From Parietaria judaica (Eukaryota; Streptophyta; Magnoliopsida; Rosales; Urticaceae): 64,000 nt of DNA. The notes under the pieces were generated by a model. It did no database searches and was not told where the DNA came from. It saw only the letters and a list, made by a program, of their open reading frames with translations. The translations under genes and the position numbers were made by a program. Within the stretch, counting starts at the first letter, position 1, and each line of letters starts with the position of its first letter. Below, one piece after another: positions 10,973 to 23,664 of this stretch. Location of the stretch: positions 25,267,746-25,331,745 of the forward strand of contig OX940872.1 in NCBI GenBank assembly GCA_954871525.1, written 5' to 3'.

Positions 10973-12459
10973 ATGGAGTCCTTGGATTCAGAGCCGTGCT
11001 CCATGGACGAGCTTCTGAACTTCTCGTCGGACATCGACGACGAACACCACAGGCCAGACCCACCCGTACGGCCCCTCCACGTAAGTCCCTCTCGCACCCT
11101 TTACGCGCGTTTCTCACACCGAGTCACGGCGGCGACTCGGTCGGACCGCCGAGTCGACGATGACGGAGTTAACGGAGGGACGTTTCTATTTTTTTTCCTG
11201 CGCAAAAAGACGTGTTTGCCCCCGGTGGTTGTGGAAGCGTTGGGACGGCGAAAAGGACAGAACCGGGGTTGCGCGTTGGCGGAATTTATTAAATGCCACC
11301 AGATAAAAAAGAGGAATATTAAATTATAATAAAGTTTGTGAATTAAGTGCATTTATTTTTACTCGTTTTGTATTGTTCTGAATTTTTATCTTATTTGAAT
11401 TTTTTTATTACCTTATTGTAATATTATTAATACTTTTTTTTTAAAGAAGATACGTGTGACGAGATTAATATAGAATTAATAATTTATTGGCAACTACTCA
11501 ATAGTGAAAATCCATTTGCAAAAGACAATTGGGAATATTTTTTTACAGTACGCTAAAAAAGTTGCAATAAATGCGAAAAGTCAATCTTACCCATTTGTAT
11601 TTCCAAGGCTCGCGCGGGACCCGGGGTAAATAAGTAATTGTCCGTCTGTCCTAACTTTTCGGTGTATTATTAACTAACTCGCTGAGTCGCCACCGAATCT
11701 AACGAGTCACTCAGCTACACCTTTTTTTATTTAATTTCTGAAAAAAAGTTTTTAAATTTTTTGTTTTTAAGATACAATAAGTTCAATTATTCAATTAATT
11801 TTATTAATTTTGTTAAAAAACAGTTTTAATATTAATAATAATTCAAATTTTCAACTAACGGTATTATTCTTATATGTATACAGGAATTGGTAGAGGAGGA
11901 TTTGGAATGGATCTCGAACAAAGACGCGTTCCCGGCGGTGGAATCGTTCGTCGGAGTAATCCCCGACCACCCCCCGAGCACGACGGATTCGGCATTGAAG
12001 CACCTCAGCCCCGTCTCGGTGCTCGAAGGGAGCACCGTCACCAGCCACAGCAGCACCAGTAGCAACGGCGTCGCGCTCACGAGCTGCTTCGGCGGCCTGA
12101 AGGCGCCGAGGCGGGCCAGGAGCAAGCGCCGCTGCCGGCGCCGCCAGCTCTGCTGGAGCCACCAGCCCGCCCGGCCCGAGAAGCCGGCAGTGGCAGCAGC
12201 AGCAAAGAAGAAGAAGAAGAGCGCCGCCGCCTCTGCAGCGGCGATCGGCGGGCGGAAGTGCCAGCACTGCGGCGCGGAGAAGACGCCCCAGTGGCGGGCT
12301 GGCCCGCAGGGCGCGAAGACGCTGTGCAACGCGTGCGGGGTGCGATTCAAGTCGGGGCGGCTCGTGCCGGAGTACCGGCCGGCGAGCAGCCCGAGCTTCT
12401 CGAGCGAGCTGCACTCGAATTCGCACCGGAAGATTCTGGAGATGAGGGGCCGGCGTTGA
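10973..12459 (+). CDS. Class I GATA-type zinc-finger transcription factor, two exons
   Basis: Exon 1 is 10973-11080 and exon 2 is 11884-12459, joined by a GTAAGT...CAG intron, in phase 0, giving 227 residues. The N-terminus is acidic ([15 protein letters not shown], then [20 protein letters not shown]), as in subfamily I plant GATA factors. A basic stretch ([13 protein letters not shown]) and a polylysine run at mid-protein could act as nuclear localisation signals. The single zinc finger is C-x2-C-x18-C-x2-C with cysteines at 162, 165, 184 and 187, containing TPQWRAGP and TLCNACGVR, followed by a basic tail with RLVPEYRPA. Such factors bind WGATAR sites and act in light and developmental gene control; the specific targets here are unknown. 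The exon is strongly GC-rich in an AT-rich setting, which also creates long open frames on the opposite strand. Confidence 0.93.
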
Positions 12460-12520
12460 CTTGGTGAATTATTTTTTCTTTTCGCCATTTTTTTGTAGTC
12501 TTTAGCTTTTTTTTTAACTG

Positions 12521-12566
12521 GTTAGTTAGTTAGTTAGTTAGATAGTTGGTTAGTCAGTTAGTTAGT
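12521..12566 (+). repeat. (GTTA)n microsatellite in the GATA 3' UTR
   Basis: A tetranucleotide GTTA run with a few substitutions lies about 60 bp after the GATA stop codon, so it is probably transcribed. Confidence 0.85.
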
Positions 12567-13124
12567 GTGTTCTTTGTATGCAGAAATTAGATGGTTTTGA
12601 AGATAAATGTATTTTTTTTATAAAAAAATCCGGTAAAAAAGAAAGAAAAAGATGGTCTTTATTTGGGATTTAATCAGAATTTTTATTCTTTTGCAAGTCA
12701 AGAGATTGAAATTTGGATGATGGGTTTAAGGATTTTTTGTTAATTGATTGATTCATGTAAAAAATGTGTCGAAACTACCGGTATATGGCCGGAGATAGGA
12801 CGAGCTCATGGCTACGGTTTACGACATTTTAGGCCTAAATTTTAAAAAGAAAAAAAAAAGAAAAAAAATGGGGTGTTAGTTTTGCTTATTTTAGTAAAGT
12901 AATTAGATTGATTTATAGGAAAAAAAAAAACCATTTTTAGTATACGGTTTTGTCATTATTTTCTGATACAAACGAAAAGTTGTACTCAGCCGAAATTCAA
13001 AAAACAAGAACGATTCAATTTTTGAAGGTAAATTGCTCACGACATGTAGCGCGGTGTGAAATTGTTCAAAAGGCTTTCGGCGTTTTATAGGCATTAGCAT
13101 TTTAGACTCTATCAAGAAGGCAAG
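12567..13124. other. 3' flank of the GATA gene
   Basis: AT-rich sequence with A-runs near 12841-12868 and 12919-12930. It probably contains the polyadenylation site of the GATA gene. No other feature is visible. Confidence 0.45.
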
Positions 13125-13524
13125 TGTGACAGTCATCAATCCCGTGAGCCGGGAGGGTAAGAATGGGTAAGCTGTACAGTCCACATCGCCTGGGCAAGGG
13201 AATGTACTCATTGGACGTTCCCGAAACTGTGCAGGTATGAGACTGCACAATTATCGGAGATCATACATATATGGGACTGTATGGTCGAAGAGGCTTAAAA
13301 CAATTTATTGGTATTACTTATGTCAACAAGATGCATCTTCTTTTCAGTAGCTCGTTCATAGAAACTCCAAAGTTAAGCGTGCTTGGCTTGGGAGCAATCC
13401 TGGGATGGGTGACCTCCTGAAAAGTTTTTCGGGGAGCGTGCGAGTTAGAAATAAAGCACACTGAAAAGACTCGTGTTGGGCTATGAGGACAATTGTCAAT
13501 TCGATTGAGCAACTGGGGCCAACG
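13125..13524 (+). mobile_element. Cassandra-type TRIM solo LTR, degraded copy
   Basis: The segment begins TGTGACAGTCATCAATCCC and contains a recognisable 5S rRNA promoter region at 13363-13419, the hallmark of Cassandra terminal-repeat retrotransposons in miniature. It aligns along its whole 400 bp with the opposite-orientation copy at 49950-50350, including the CACATCGCCTGGGCAAGGG, GATGCATCTTCTTTTC and AAGACTCGTGTTGG blocks. No second LTR or internal region is present. Its 3' end is diverged and no clean target-site duplication is visible, so it is the older copy. Confidence 0.85.
13363..13419 (+). other. 5S rRNA-derived internal promoter segment within the Cassandra LTR
   Basis: The sequence follows plant 5S rRNA through the A-box (AGTTAAGCGTGC), the intermediate element and the C-box (GGATGGGTGACCTCCTG). 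It is embedded in an LTR and lacks the 5' part of a true 5S gene, so it is a retrotransposon component, not a ribosomal RNA gene. Confidence 0.8.
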
Positions 13525-13625
13525 AGCTCAAGTGGTTGATCATTGCATTTTTCATACTTAGGTGGAAGATTCAAATCTCAAGTGGTTTATTGAAACTCCA
13601 TCATTTTGCATTTTTATCTTGTAGT
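13520..13625 (+). mobile_element. tRNA-derived SINE-like fragment
   Basis: GAGCTCAAGTGGTTGA resembles a polymerase III A-box, and AGATTCAAATCTC, about 40 bp later, resembles a B-box, at the spacing expected for a tRNA-derived SINE head. No poly(A)/T tail or target duplication was identified. It abuts the Cassandra LTR. Confidence 0.35.
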
Positions 13626-14555
13626 CTCTCATTTTGTAAATTGACTATATTACATATCTGGCTTTGCATTGATATCCATATATAAATCTTTGCTAATTTT
13701 TTTGTGACAATTTTGAAATTAAATTTTAGGTTTGTAAATCATACAGAAAGGTTAAGACTTTTATTTTACTTATTAAAATCTTAATTCAGTAAGTACTTAA
13801 CATAAAGTTTCTTAATTTTTTATCTTTATCCTTACGGAGCCCGAATATACTTTGTATATTTGTCTTTATGTAACCGGTGGCTTTATATTTTCTACTTATA
13901 TAGCTTATAATTTTATATATTTGTCTTCATTTAACCTTTTATAAGTACTGCCAACTTAACAGGAGAATTGTACAAGAATAAAAATCCTTAGTATGGGTTA
14001 ACTATAGATAATAAATTGGTATCCATACCATTATTATCTAATATTATGTTTTTTTTTTCCTTTTACAAATAAAATATGTCTGATAACTTTCATTGTAGAT
14101 TCGATGCTTTAGTTTGCCAGTACTGAGTTAAATTAATGCTTTGCTCACTTTGTATTTTTGCTGTCATAACTCATAAAAGTAGCTTTCTCAGTAAGAGAAG
14201 AGTACACAGGCAAATCACACAGCTTAAAAAGAAAGAGAAAAAAAAAAGTTGCCTGTGAATATTACTGACTACGTTATGACAAGGAGAAATTGCATTAGAT
14301 TCCAAGAATAATTGGTCATGTCATTTCAAACGACAATGATTCTCTAGTATCGTATAGTAATGCCATAATGGCTGCATGCAATTTTGCTGTAATTTTCATA
14401 ATTCTCATCTTAGGGGGAATCTCTTGATCTCAAAAGTCAAACTAAATAGGTCACGTTGAGAAAAAGAAGTCAAACCTATGTTGCCCCTCTTACTTGTTCA
14501 CAGGGGCAAAACCGAAACCGAGTGCCGGGGTTTCTCTAGCCATGTTCGATACGGT
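13626..14555. other. AT-rich intergenic DNA
   Basis: No coding frame, RNA gene or complete mobile element recognised. Confidence 0.5.
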
Positions 14556-14990
14556 GGAATTATTTATTAGTGGCAAAAATATTAACGACGAATGTTGCAT
14601 TTTTATTTTTAGACAAAAATATTGAATTTCGACAAATATTCCACTTTAATTTGTAAAGGCAAAAATATTCATTTTTTATCACAAGCTTATAGAATTATTA
14701 TACATCGCTATCCCTTACATTAGCTCATGTATGAGTACTTTACAACTAAATGATAACTCCGCTTTAGCCATCACAAAATAATTAAGGATTTGATCACATA
14801 CTCTCATGCATAAAAATATGAGGCATAGGTAAGTATTTTCGCCGTTAACTAATAAGAATAGGTATTGACGTGGAACATTCATAGTTGTCAGGTATTTTCG
14901 CCGTCAAAAAATAAAAATAAATATTGAAGTGCAACATTTAACGTAAATAAGTATTTTTACGGCTAATAAGTAATAACCCATTTTAGATCA
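14556..14990. mobile_element. Inverted-repeat MITE remnant
   Basis: The left arm (about 14556-14680) carries TTATTAGTGGCAAAAATA and GAATGTTGCATTTTTATTTT. The right arm (about 14820-14985), inverted, carries TTATTAGCCGTAAAAATA and AATGTTGCACTTCAATAT. The arms are diverged and surround an AT-rich centre. The GGCAAAAATA motif also occurs in the termini of the Mutator-like foldback element at 48533-49685, so the two may be distantly related. No clear target duplication was found. Confidence 0.4.
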
Positions 14991-15800
14991 AACTAGGGAA
15001 TCTCTATCTAAATCCTTTTTAGACGAGGCAATAAAAAATGACCATTTTGGGCTCTCGTTTTGTGACTTGAAACCCAAACCCAAGTACAGTCACCAACTCA
15101 CTATTGAAAACAATAATATTATGGCAATAAATGTATAATATATACTATATACGTATCAATATATAGTATGATTTATCGTCAGAAATAATTTAGGTGATTT
15201 TCAAATCTTATGAACACTTCGATTAGAATCAAAGCTAGTCTTCTTAATACGGGGGGTTGCATCACAAGATACCGACGACTTTCTTATGTATCGGTATAGG
15301 AATTTCTAGTTTTAATTTGTACGAAATATTAATATTTGTAATTTTTAAAATTTAAAATAAATAGTAGTAAATTAGGGCCGGCTGGTGAGAAAATCGGACG
15401 GTCCACAATAATTTCTTAATATTCAGGATGGGGGTTTTTGCATTCTATACACTGAAAATTCGGTGATGGTATTACCATGTGTGTGATTAACACACATATA
15501 TCAAGAAAGTAAAAGCGTAAACAGGAAGTTAAAATTGTAAAACAAGAAAAAACAACCAAAACATTATTAGAGATTTAGAGGTTTCTGGTGCACAATCTCG
15601 TTGTTCATTCACTTTTACTATTCCGATTGATACCAAACTCTTGCTACAAAATTCTCACGTTTTGGTAATAGACGACAACCGCGGAATAATATTTCCATTT
15701 TTTTTTTTACTGACTACAAGAATTATTAATTAATACACGAACTCTTAATCAATACCTAAACTGTGAAAGAAAAACTACGATAATCAACACCAAACAAATA
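14991..15800. other. Intergenic DNA
   Basis: AT-rich sequence without a recognisable gene or element. Confidence 0.5.
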
Positions 15801-16621
15801 GGGGCGGAGCTATATAGAGGCGAGTGTATGCTCGGGCACCACCTGAAAAACGGCGAGTAAAAAAAAAAAAATAATTAAAAAACATACATATTATGTAGAA
15901 GATATTAACAGTGAATCGAATTAAAAACTGGATTCGGATACGAGTTTTGTCATTTTATAATCAGGATATCCGGTATCCGGTTTAAAACCCGATTTATTTT
16001 TTCGGATCCGGGTACGGATAATTATTTTTGGATACCCGGATCCGGATAAATAAATAAAACTTAATATCCGCTCCGGTTACAACCCTACAATAAGTTATAA
16101 TCCTTGTATTTTAGTGGTAGAATTTTTAATGATATTTTTTTTTGGTGAAAATAGTTAAAAATAATTGTTTAGTCTCCATCGTGAAGTTTTACATAGCAAA
16201 ATATTATTATTTCACGTTTTCGCTCCTTTTGATTGCATTTCTATAAAGTTTCAACATATTATAACTATTTTATTATTATGATAATTTCACTTTTGATTTT
16301 TTCTCATTAATTGTCTTTAATTCATTCAAAATTTTAAAAAAATAGTTATTTCTTAAAAATGCGCAAAACGTGGTCATCGAGACATATATTTCTCTTTATG
16401 TCGATGAAGAATCTATTATACAATATTTTGAAAAAAATAAAAATGGAAAATCAACTCTAGATTTTGTTTAAAGTAACTTTATCTATTTTTTTAATAGATG
16501 TTGTAATTTATTATGTGATTATTGTTATTTATTTGTAAAAAGTTATTGACAATTTATATTAAAAGAATATTGAAAAATTATCTTAGGCACCACCTCAATA
16601 GAAATCCTAGTTCCGTCACTG
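15801..16621. mobile_element. hAT-like non-autonomous element, about 820 bp
   Basis: The left end is GGGGCGGAGCTATATAGAGG followed by GCTCGGGCACCACC. The right end, inverted, is CAGTGACGGAACTAGGA followed by GAGGTGGTGCC. The termini thus form imperfect inverted repeats of the CAGNGNCGGAGCTA type. A CAAATA sequence flanks both sides but an exact 8-bp duplication is not evident. The interior includes a low-complexity patch of repeated GGATCCGGATA-like words at about 15960-16070. No transposase is encoded. Confidence 0.55.
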
Positions 16622-17321
16622 CAAATAATGATAGGATAATAAAAAAAGAAGACCCTTGTGATTATTGCGAGACGTCCGATTGTAAGCCAAAAAACAATCT
16701 AGATTCGATTCGTGGATAAAAGGAAAAAACTACGCGTAGATATAGGTTATGTATTTACAAGACTAATTGAAGGAGACTATTTTAAGAAGATAAAAGAACT
16801 CCTTTTTTTTTCCTTACAAAGAAAGATTTCATTAAATAAAATACGAATTGTAATCTTTCAACGACCGTTTCTAGCGTTAAATGAAGACCAATATCGTTTG
16901 CATTGAAAGCCCGATTATATAGTCGATCCATTGTAATGATTAGAAATCGAAGAAATTAGATTATGAAGAGATTTAGACCTACTTTTGGATGAATTATCTT
17001 GCGACCTAAAACCCTAAAGGGAATCTTAAATTCTGAGCCATAAAAAAAGTGCGTTATGTTACGTTAATTATAGGTCACAGACGATGAATAAAAAATACAT
17101 GTTCTGATATTTTGGGTGACTAATATCGTGCGATATGAGTCACGTTATTTTGTCCATCTAGATCCAAAATGAAGTAATAATAAACTAAACCTATATTCTT
17201 TTTACAAAAAAAAAAAAAAAAAGAGTCAGCGAAACGTCAGTATTCGCCATATAAAGCTCCACTTTCCATCCTAAGCCATGTTCGATGTTGCCCCACCTCC
17301 TGCTGAGAGATTTAATATCAA

Positions 17322-17362
<41 letters not shown>

Positions 17363-20300
17363 AAGTATAAACATAGCCCGTATAGGCATCTCTTTGTATC
17401 TATATTTAGATTTTATATAAAATATAAATTTGGGTATTTTTATTTATTTAAATTACTTAACTTGTTTTATATTTTTTGAGTGTCAATTTAACTGAGATTC
17501 GTATTTGCTTGTAATGTTTGGTCTCGGATGTTTTTATTTTTTGAGTATGGACCTCTAATTTCAATATTTAACTTCTTAGTAATTTCTCATATATTTTTTT
17601 TCTGGGTTTACATAGGGTTAGGGTTTGAAACGATAAGGACTATATATAAATATTCATGAGATATATTATAAGTTATATGTGTACCTGGAAAGAAAAGTAA
17701 TTCAATTCATAAGCTTTGCTTTGTAGTTAAGTAATTATATGTGTTTTCTGCTATGAACGGAAATTAAATATTAATTTATGTATTTAATGATCTTTGGGCT
17801 AACAAATAGAAATCAGCGACTTTTCGAGATAAGTGCTTGCATAATGTATCAAGGTTTGAGATATATAGGTGTAAGACTATAGAGATATAGTCTCGTCCAT
17901 ATCGAGCTAACACGATAAGTCGATAACTGGTGCATGTTGACTTGTTTTTTCGTCAATGTTTAAAAAAAAATACTTATTATTGGGATTAAATTCTGATCCA
18001 CAAATAAAAAAATATCAAACAAAATTTATAAGAGATCGGTTTTGATGTGAGAGATACGTTTATTTATCGTTTGCAATCTAACTGACTATAATTAAGTCGG
18101 GAAATAAATTTTAGTATAATGCTTAATCTCACAAGCTCTCTTCGTTTCTCTCTTCCGCTAAGGCAAACTAGTTAAAGCAACCCCAAGAATTAGCTTGTGA
18201 TGATTCTGCGTCGGATTTTCATCGTGTATATGTAATTAGGATTTACAACCCTACACCTTACTATATAAGTTTTGTTATGTTTTTGAAGAATAAAAAAGAG
18301 ATGATCCAACTCGCCTTGCGACCGAGGGTATTCACCCCGCCCGAGCTGACGTTCTGAGTGATAATATTTGGTATAAAAATACTTATTTATCGTAGCTAGA
18401 ATTAATTGTTTTATTTATATATTTATTAAAATACACATATATATATATATATGTTTAAAACATCTATAATAGATCATTCATCAAGGTGGATCGATAACTC
18501 GATATATTGCACCATCAAATTGATAAATACAAAATATTTTATAATGTTGGGTAAAACAATAATATCATATATTCGGTGTAACCAATTTATGCTTTGATTA
18601 ATTAAAAGCATAGATATGTATCAAGATAATAAACTATTATTATTTGTGTAGATAACCTTTGACATATACAGCATTAAGTATATGTTAAAATTAATTAAGA
18701 TTTTCATCTCCATGCTGTTTCTTTCAAATCACCACTGAGATCTAATAAATTAGAGTAGATTCGTTTCGTAATTTACACCAATTTTATAAACATAAAACAG
18801 ATTTTTTTATTATATGCTTTAAAAATAAGAGTTTCTTAAAGACACGACATCAGTCGTAATCAACTGGAGAACTGGAAGTTTCCGAATGAAAACCTAATTG
18901 TTGTAAAAGTACTCGAAGTTATTCAAAATAATACGATATGTCTTTTAATTTTCTAATTGTGCATATTAATTACTCAAAATCATGAATTTTGGTCTGTGCA
19001 TAAATACTATATAATGAGAACAATTTTATTGCGAAAGAAACACAAAATTAGAGGTAATGTTGTAGATATGATTTCAAATTTTGGACTCCATTATTTTTCC
19101 ATAAAAATTGAATCTACATAAAAGTTTTGAAATCGAATTTTTTGGAAACAAAACATTTTAATTTGGATGTATAGCCGAAATCTGAATATACTAGTTCCGC
19201 ATTTTAAACCGCATGAATTTTTCTAGAACATAATATTTTGAATTTTGAAATGTTATAAAATCATAATTGTTTTATTCTAAATTTATCCAAATAATTTAGT
19301 TAAAATGGAATGATACGCCGAGTATTTTTGCCGTATTCTACAATATAATTAGCTAGAGGCCACACGTATTATTCAAGCGCATGCAAATTGTCATGAACCA
19401 AAGCAGAAAAGTTACGTGTATTCTACGATAAGTGATATATAGAAAATAAATAAACCAAGCGACCACACGATTTATTTGGTCAATATTTGATTAAATTATT
19501 CAAATGGCTTTTCTAGTGCCACTCAATTTAGGGCATCACGAGAGTGAGAAATATCAAAGTCGACGATTTTGGATTTTTTTTATGAACTTTTTTTGAAGTC
19601 AATTACTCCATCATCAACTGGATCATTCTAATGCCAAAAATCATGTAGACTAATTTTTTTTTAAATAAGATTAAAATTGATATGGCAAAATAGTTCAAGA
19701 TTATAATTAAGCTAGCAATCGTATAGAATAGAAAAGATTTAAAATAATATATATAAAAAATTGAGCTTATATATCAAATCCAATAAGACGAGAGCTTGTT
19801 AAATTTCAAATTCACTCTCTAACATAATACTTTTAAAATTAAATAATGTTATCAAACTTTAAATTTTTTTCTCTTACAAATATCATGTCATATTGGCATT
19901 TGAAAAAAAAAAAATACGTAAAATCCGGATATGATTGTCGCTAATAATGGTTATAATTCTCGTTCGCGTATTTTTATAATATAATTTTTATAAATTTACC
20001 TTCTGCATTTTATATTTCATAAATTATCATGTATTTAAATGTAATAAATAGTAATTGCATTTAGATTCTTAAAAACTAACGTGCTTAATTTTTTAAATTT
20101 CAATTAAAAATAAAACTTTACTATTTAATTATACATTCAAATTAGGACTTCTTAATCATAAAGCAAAAAAAAAAATAAAGCAAAAAAAAAAAAAAAAAAC
20201 GCACCTTTATTTTCTTTCTAAAAACCTATAATTTGTTCCACTTAGTATGTCGACAAATTTAGACCAACACAAGATTGAAAAGCCTAAATATTCTCCACGT

Positions 20301-20834
20301 TTCTTGCTTTTGTTTTATTCTCTAGTTTATAAATAAATGATTTGTTTTATGAGATGGATTTCTGGATAATTAAGTGTATAATTAAATAAAAATGAACTAT
20401 ATATACGTATATATTTGTATATTATTCTTATATTGGCTTTTGTTGTTCCATATGAAACGAAACATTAACGCGTTGATTGACTATTCTCTTAAAAAAATTC
20501 AAAGGATAATGCCAAACTAGCCTTTTGCATGCAAGCATGTACCCCATTAACTCTATTAACCTTAATTAAATCATCTTAATTAGAAGAGATTAACGAGAGG
20601 CTTAATCGATGTTCAAAGCCGGAAAAAGTGAGATTTACCGGCATAACCTCCGTTTACCGATGTACCAGTTAAATATGATCAACACAAATTGGCTACGACA
20701 TTGAAAAATTTACAAATATTTGCCGACATCCCTTACCGTATTCATAGAATTGGATCATCGATATTTTCTTTGCACTGGCCTTTCAAACACTTGCTGTATA
20801 TATACATATTTAATGTACAGGCAATTTTATTAGT
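16622..20834. other. AT-rich gene-free DNA
   Basis: 4.2 kb of AT-rich sequence with an (AT)n microsatellite at 17323-17356 and A-runs near 17205 and 20185. Short open frames are present but none has a domain, codon bias or conserved motif. I see no gene. Confidence 0.5.
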
Positions 20835-20839
20835 GGAAC

Positions 20840-21218
20840 TATCAAGAAGCAGAGCTTCTGACTGAGGAAGAAGACGAAGTTGAGAGAGAGAAAATCGCAG
20901 GCTTTATTGATTAATCGAATGAATTAATTACAAGCAAATGATTGGGGTATATATGTACCAATCAATGTAGCACGTGAGGTTGCACGGAGCTTTATAATTA
21001 AAGCTTTATAATTCAGCTTAATAGCTCAATAACCAAACGTGCTAATTACAATAATTACATTCGAATAAAACGACATGTCATATATACGAGATAAACGACG
21101 TAAACCTGCAAAGAGAAAAACGATAAGAAAAAGGAAGAGAATACCGAACTAACAGCCGGCATAAGTAGCAGAAGATACAAAGCGCTTAATAAAGAATATT
21201 TTATACAAAATCTTAATA
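20840..21218 (-). repeat. 3' LTR of the outer copia element
   Basis: It matches the copy at 35508-35886 apart from about three substitutions. TA...TA ends are confirmed by the adjoining GGAAC duplication on one side and the polypurine tract on the other. Confidence 0.95.
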
Positions 21219-21230
21219 CTCCCCCTCAAG
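21219..21230 (-). other. Polypurine tract of the outer copia element
   Basis: On the minus strand, CTTGAGGGGGAG directly precedes the 3' LTR, the expected place for the plus-strand primer of reverse transcription. It overlaps the end of the pol frame. Confidence 0.85.
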
Positions 21231-21412
21231 ATGTCAATGCAAATATGTTAAGCAAGGACATCTTGGATAACAAAGGAAGAAGAATCTGTGAAGTAAGAGA
21301 CTTTGTAAAAATGTCAGCCAATTGGTGAACAGATCTAATTGGCAAAAGTTTTAAACGATTTGCTTTGATAAGATCCCTTGTATAGTGACAATCAATTTCT
21401 ATATGTTTAGTT
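21226..21412 (-). pseudogene. Outer copia pol, C-terminal end of RNase H, separated by the nested insertion
   Basis: The frame reads KHIEIDCHYTRDLI and then QLADIFTKSL, the standard copia RNase H C-terminus, and stops at 21226. It continues directly from the segment that ends at 31307 (NPSFHERT), so the inner element landed inside this one reading frame. Confidence 0.92.
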
Positions 21413-23649
21413 TGTTGGGATTTATGCCCACAAAGGAGACATGAAGGACCTTTTAGCAAATAAAATAGTTTATTAATAAAGTACTCGATGTAATAATACG
21501 ATTATGTTCTTTTGCTGAGAATTAAATAAAGATTAAATATTCATTCTTATTTATTTAAGTTTGTGTTTATGCATATATGTCTACGCCCTGAAACTATCAT
21601 CAACGAAAGAAGAGTTAAGTACAGACTTAACAAGATATCTCTTCTTGATAAGTTTAAAATCAACAGTTCGCAATCTTAGGATCGATGGGGCAATCGTATC
21701 CGATTAATGATTGTTTGAATAAACTACTTATATCGGATCTTGTGATATTGAGAGTTGTGACTCTAAAGTTTATTCTTGATGTCTTAATGAAGACACTGAA
21801 CTAGACCTGTGAAACTTTGAAGTTCGAGGTAAAACCGTTTCATTACTCGAAGCTTTGAAATCACAAACGAGGTGTATTTTTGTAATTACCTAAATCCTGA
21901 AGTGGGCACATAATTTCTTGTGACACTTTGTGACACTTGACTAGTCAATGGGCAAGATCCAAATGATGGATCAAAGACCCGACGGTTGGTGTCACAATAT
22001 TGTCTCGTTGAACTATGTGATTCACAGATATGGAATTTGTGTTATAAGAATGCTACAGCATTAGTATCACATCATGCTTTGTTCTTTGAAGTGTGAATGA
22101 ACAAACCGGGCCCGGTACTCAGTGAATAATATATTCTCTGAATAAAACATGTGACTTGTTGTGACATCTCACGTTATGTTTTTCTCATTCATAAATAACA
22201 AAGGAGTTGATGAAATAATAACTAAGGGGTAAAACGGTAATTTTTACATTCCTCTTAGTTGCTGATACACACAAAGGGTAATATCGTAAATACACCGTGG
22301 ACCGTGTGAAGAATATTTGTATCACATCAAACGGAAATAAGAACGCATATGAACTTAGAGATTTTCAGCATTGGTCCTTTAGTGGAATCGACCAATGTTA
22401 AGAATTAAAAGGCGGGAAAAGTTTGTGAACTTTTGTGTCCGGACTTTATTCTGAAGCTTCGTTCATGTGGGTCCATGAGGTCTCAATGTTAGACTTTCGG
22501 ACGAGATTTTGATGAACAAAATAAGTATTGAAAATATGTAAAGTTGATTTATTGAAATCACACTTTAAGTTCAATTATTGAATTGAAATAATTTTTAAAT
22601 ACGAAATTGGTTTGATGATTTTCTCTTATGTATAAATTGTGATTTATACTATGGTAATTATTTTCTCATGATTAAATGAATAAATAGTTATTTTATTTTA
22701 ATCACCTTTATTAAATACAATAAATTATATAATTATATTGATAATTATATATTATTCGAATTTAATAATAAAAGATTGAGAAAATTAATTCCTTAATTTC
22801 GATTGGTATATCTAGAAAGATGAGAATTAATGATGGGTCAATTTCTCATCCTTTGATTAATAGAATGCGATTTAAAAGAGAAAAAGGAAAGAAGATTTTT
22901 GAATTTAATTCAGGATATATCTTGTCGAATTAATAAAATAATATCTTTAATTTTAGTCAAACCCTATGCGCATGAAATAGGTAAGATTTAGTCTTGATCC
23001 ATATTGCGATTACTTGTGAGAAAGAATAGGATTTATGAATTAAATAATTGATTTAATTTAATTCTATTTCAAGGGCTATATATATGATATATACAATCAG
23101 GTTAAAAAGTAACCTAGCTACCAAGTCTCATGCGCAGGCTTTTAAAAGGGCAAACAGAGAATTTTTTTTATTATTCGCTGCCTTTGGAAAAGCATCAGAG
23201 AGAGAATTTTTTCCTATTCGCATCCCATTGGTGGCGCAAGTTTTAGGAAGAAAACTTAGAGGCAAAAGTTCCTCTTTCTATTCTTTGTCTCTTGTTCATA
23301 AAGAGCCCACTCTCTTCATCTCAAAATATCCGAAAGCCATAACATCGAATCCATCGTGGTTGTTTGATTGAAGACGGAGGGACGACTCGCGAAGATCGAC
23401 GACGAAAACCGTGAATAAATTCCGGATTTGTAAGTGTTCTTAATCCTATAATTGTTATATAATTTCCGGGAATTTATCCATTCGTTGTTTACGTAATAAA
23501 TTTATTTTGTATGCATGATAATCGTTTTTAACGTTATGGTTATTTTAATATGTCGAAAATCAGTTTTCATATTAAAAAGAAATTTTGAAATTCCGCCGTA
23601 ACTCGTTACGTTCATTATTTATATTAAAAATTTTAATATCGATCCTACA
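21413..23649 (+). repeat. 5' LTR of the inner copia element
   Basis: A 2237-bp direct repeat of 29066-31301, starting TGTTGGGATTTATGCCC and ending GATCCTACA. An open frame of 95 codons at 23084-23371 is duplicated in the other LTR and has no known domain. Confidence 0.96.
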
Positions 23650-23651
23650 AA

Positions 23652-23664
23652 TGGTATCAGAGCC
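23652..23664 (+). other. tRNA-Met primer-binding site of the inner element
   Basis: TGGTATCAGAGCC, complementary to the 3' end of plant initiator methionine tRNA, two bases after the 5' LTR. Confidence 0.93.

Noticed and set aside
11832..12488. Long open frames on the minus strand (about 190-218 codons)
   Set aside because: They lie opposite the GC-rich GATA exon, which encodes an intact zinc finger. They are composition-driven shadows with low-complexity translations.
13363..13419. Possible 5S rRNA gene
   Set aside because: Only the internal promoter region matches, the 5' part of 5S is absent, and it sits within a 400-bp LTR that occurs again at 49950-50350. It is a Cassandra component.
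23084..23371. 95-codon open frame, repeated at 30736-31023
   Set aside because: It lies entirely inside the two LTRs of the inner copia element. The repetition follows from LTR identity and there is no recognisable domain.
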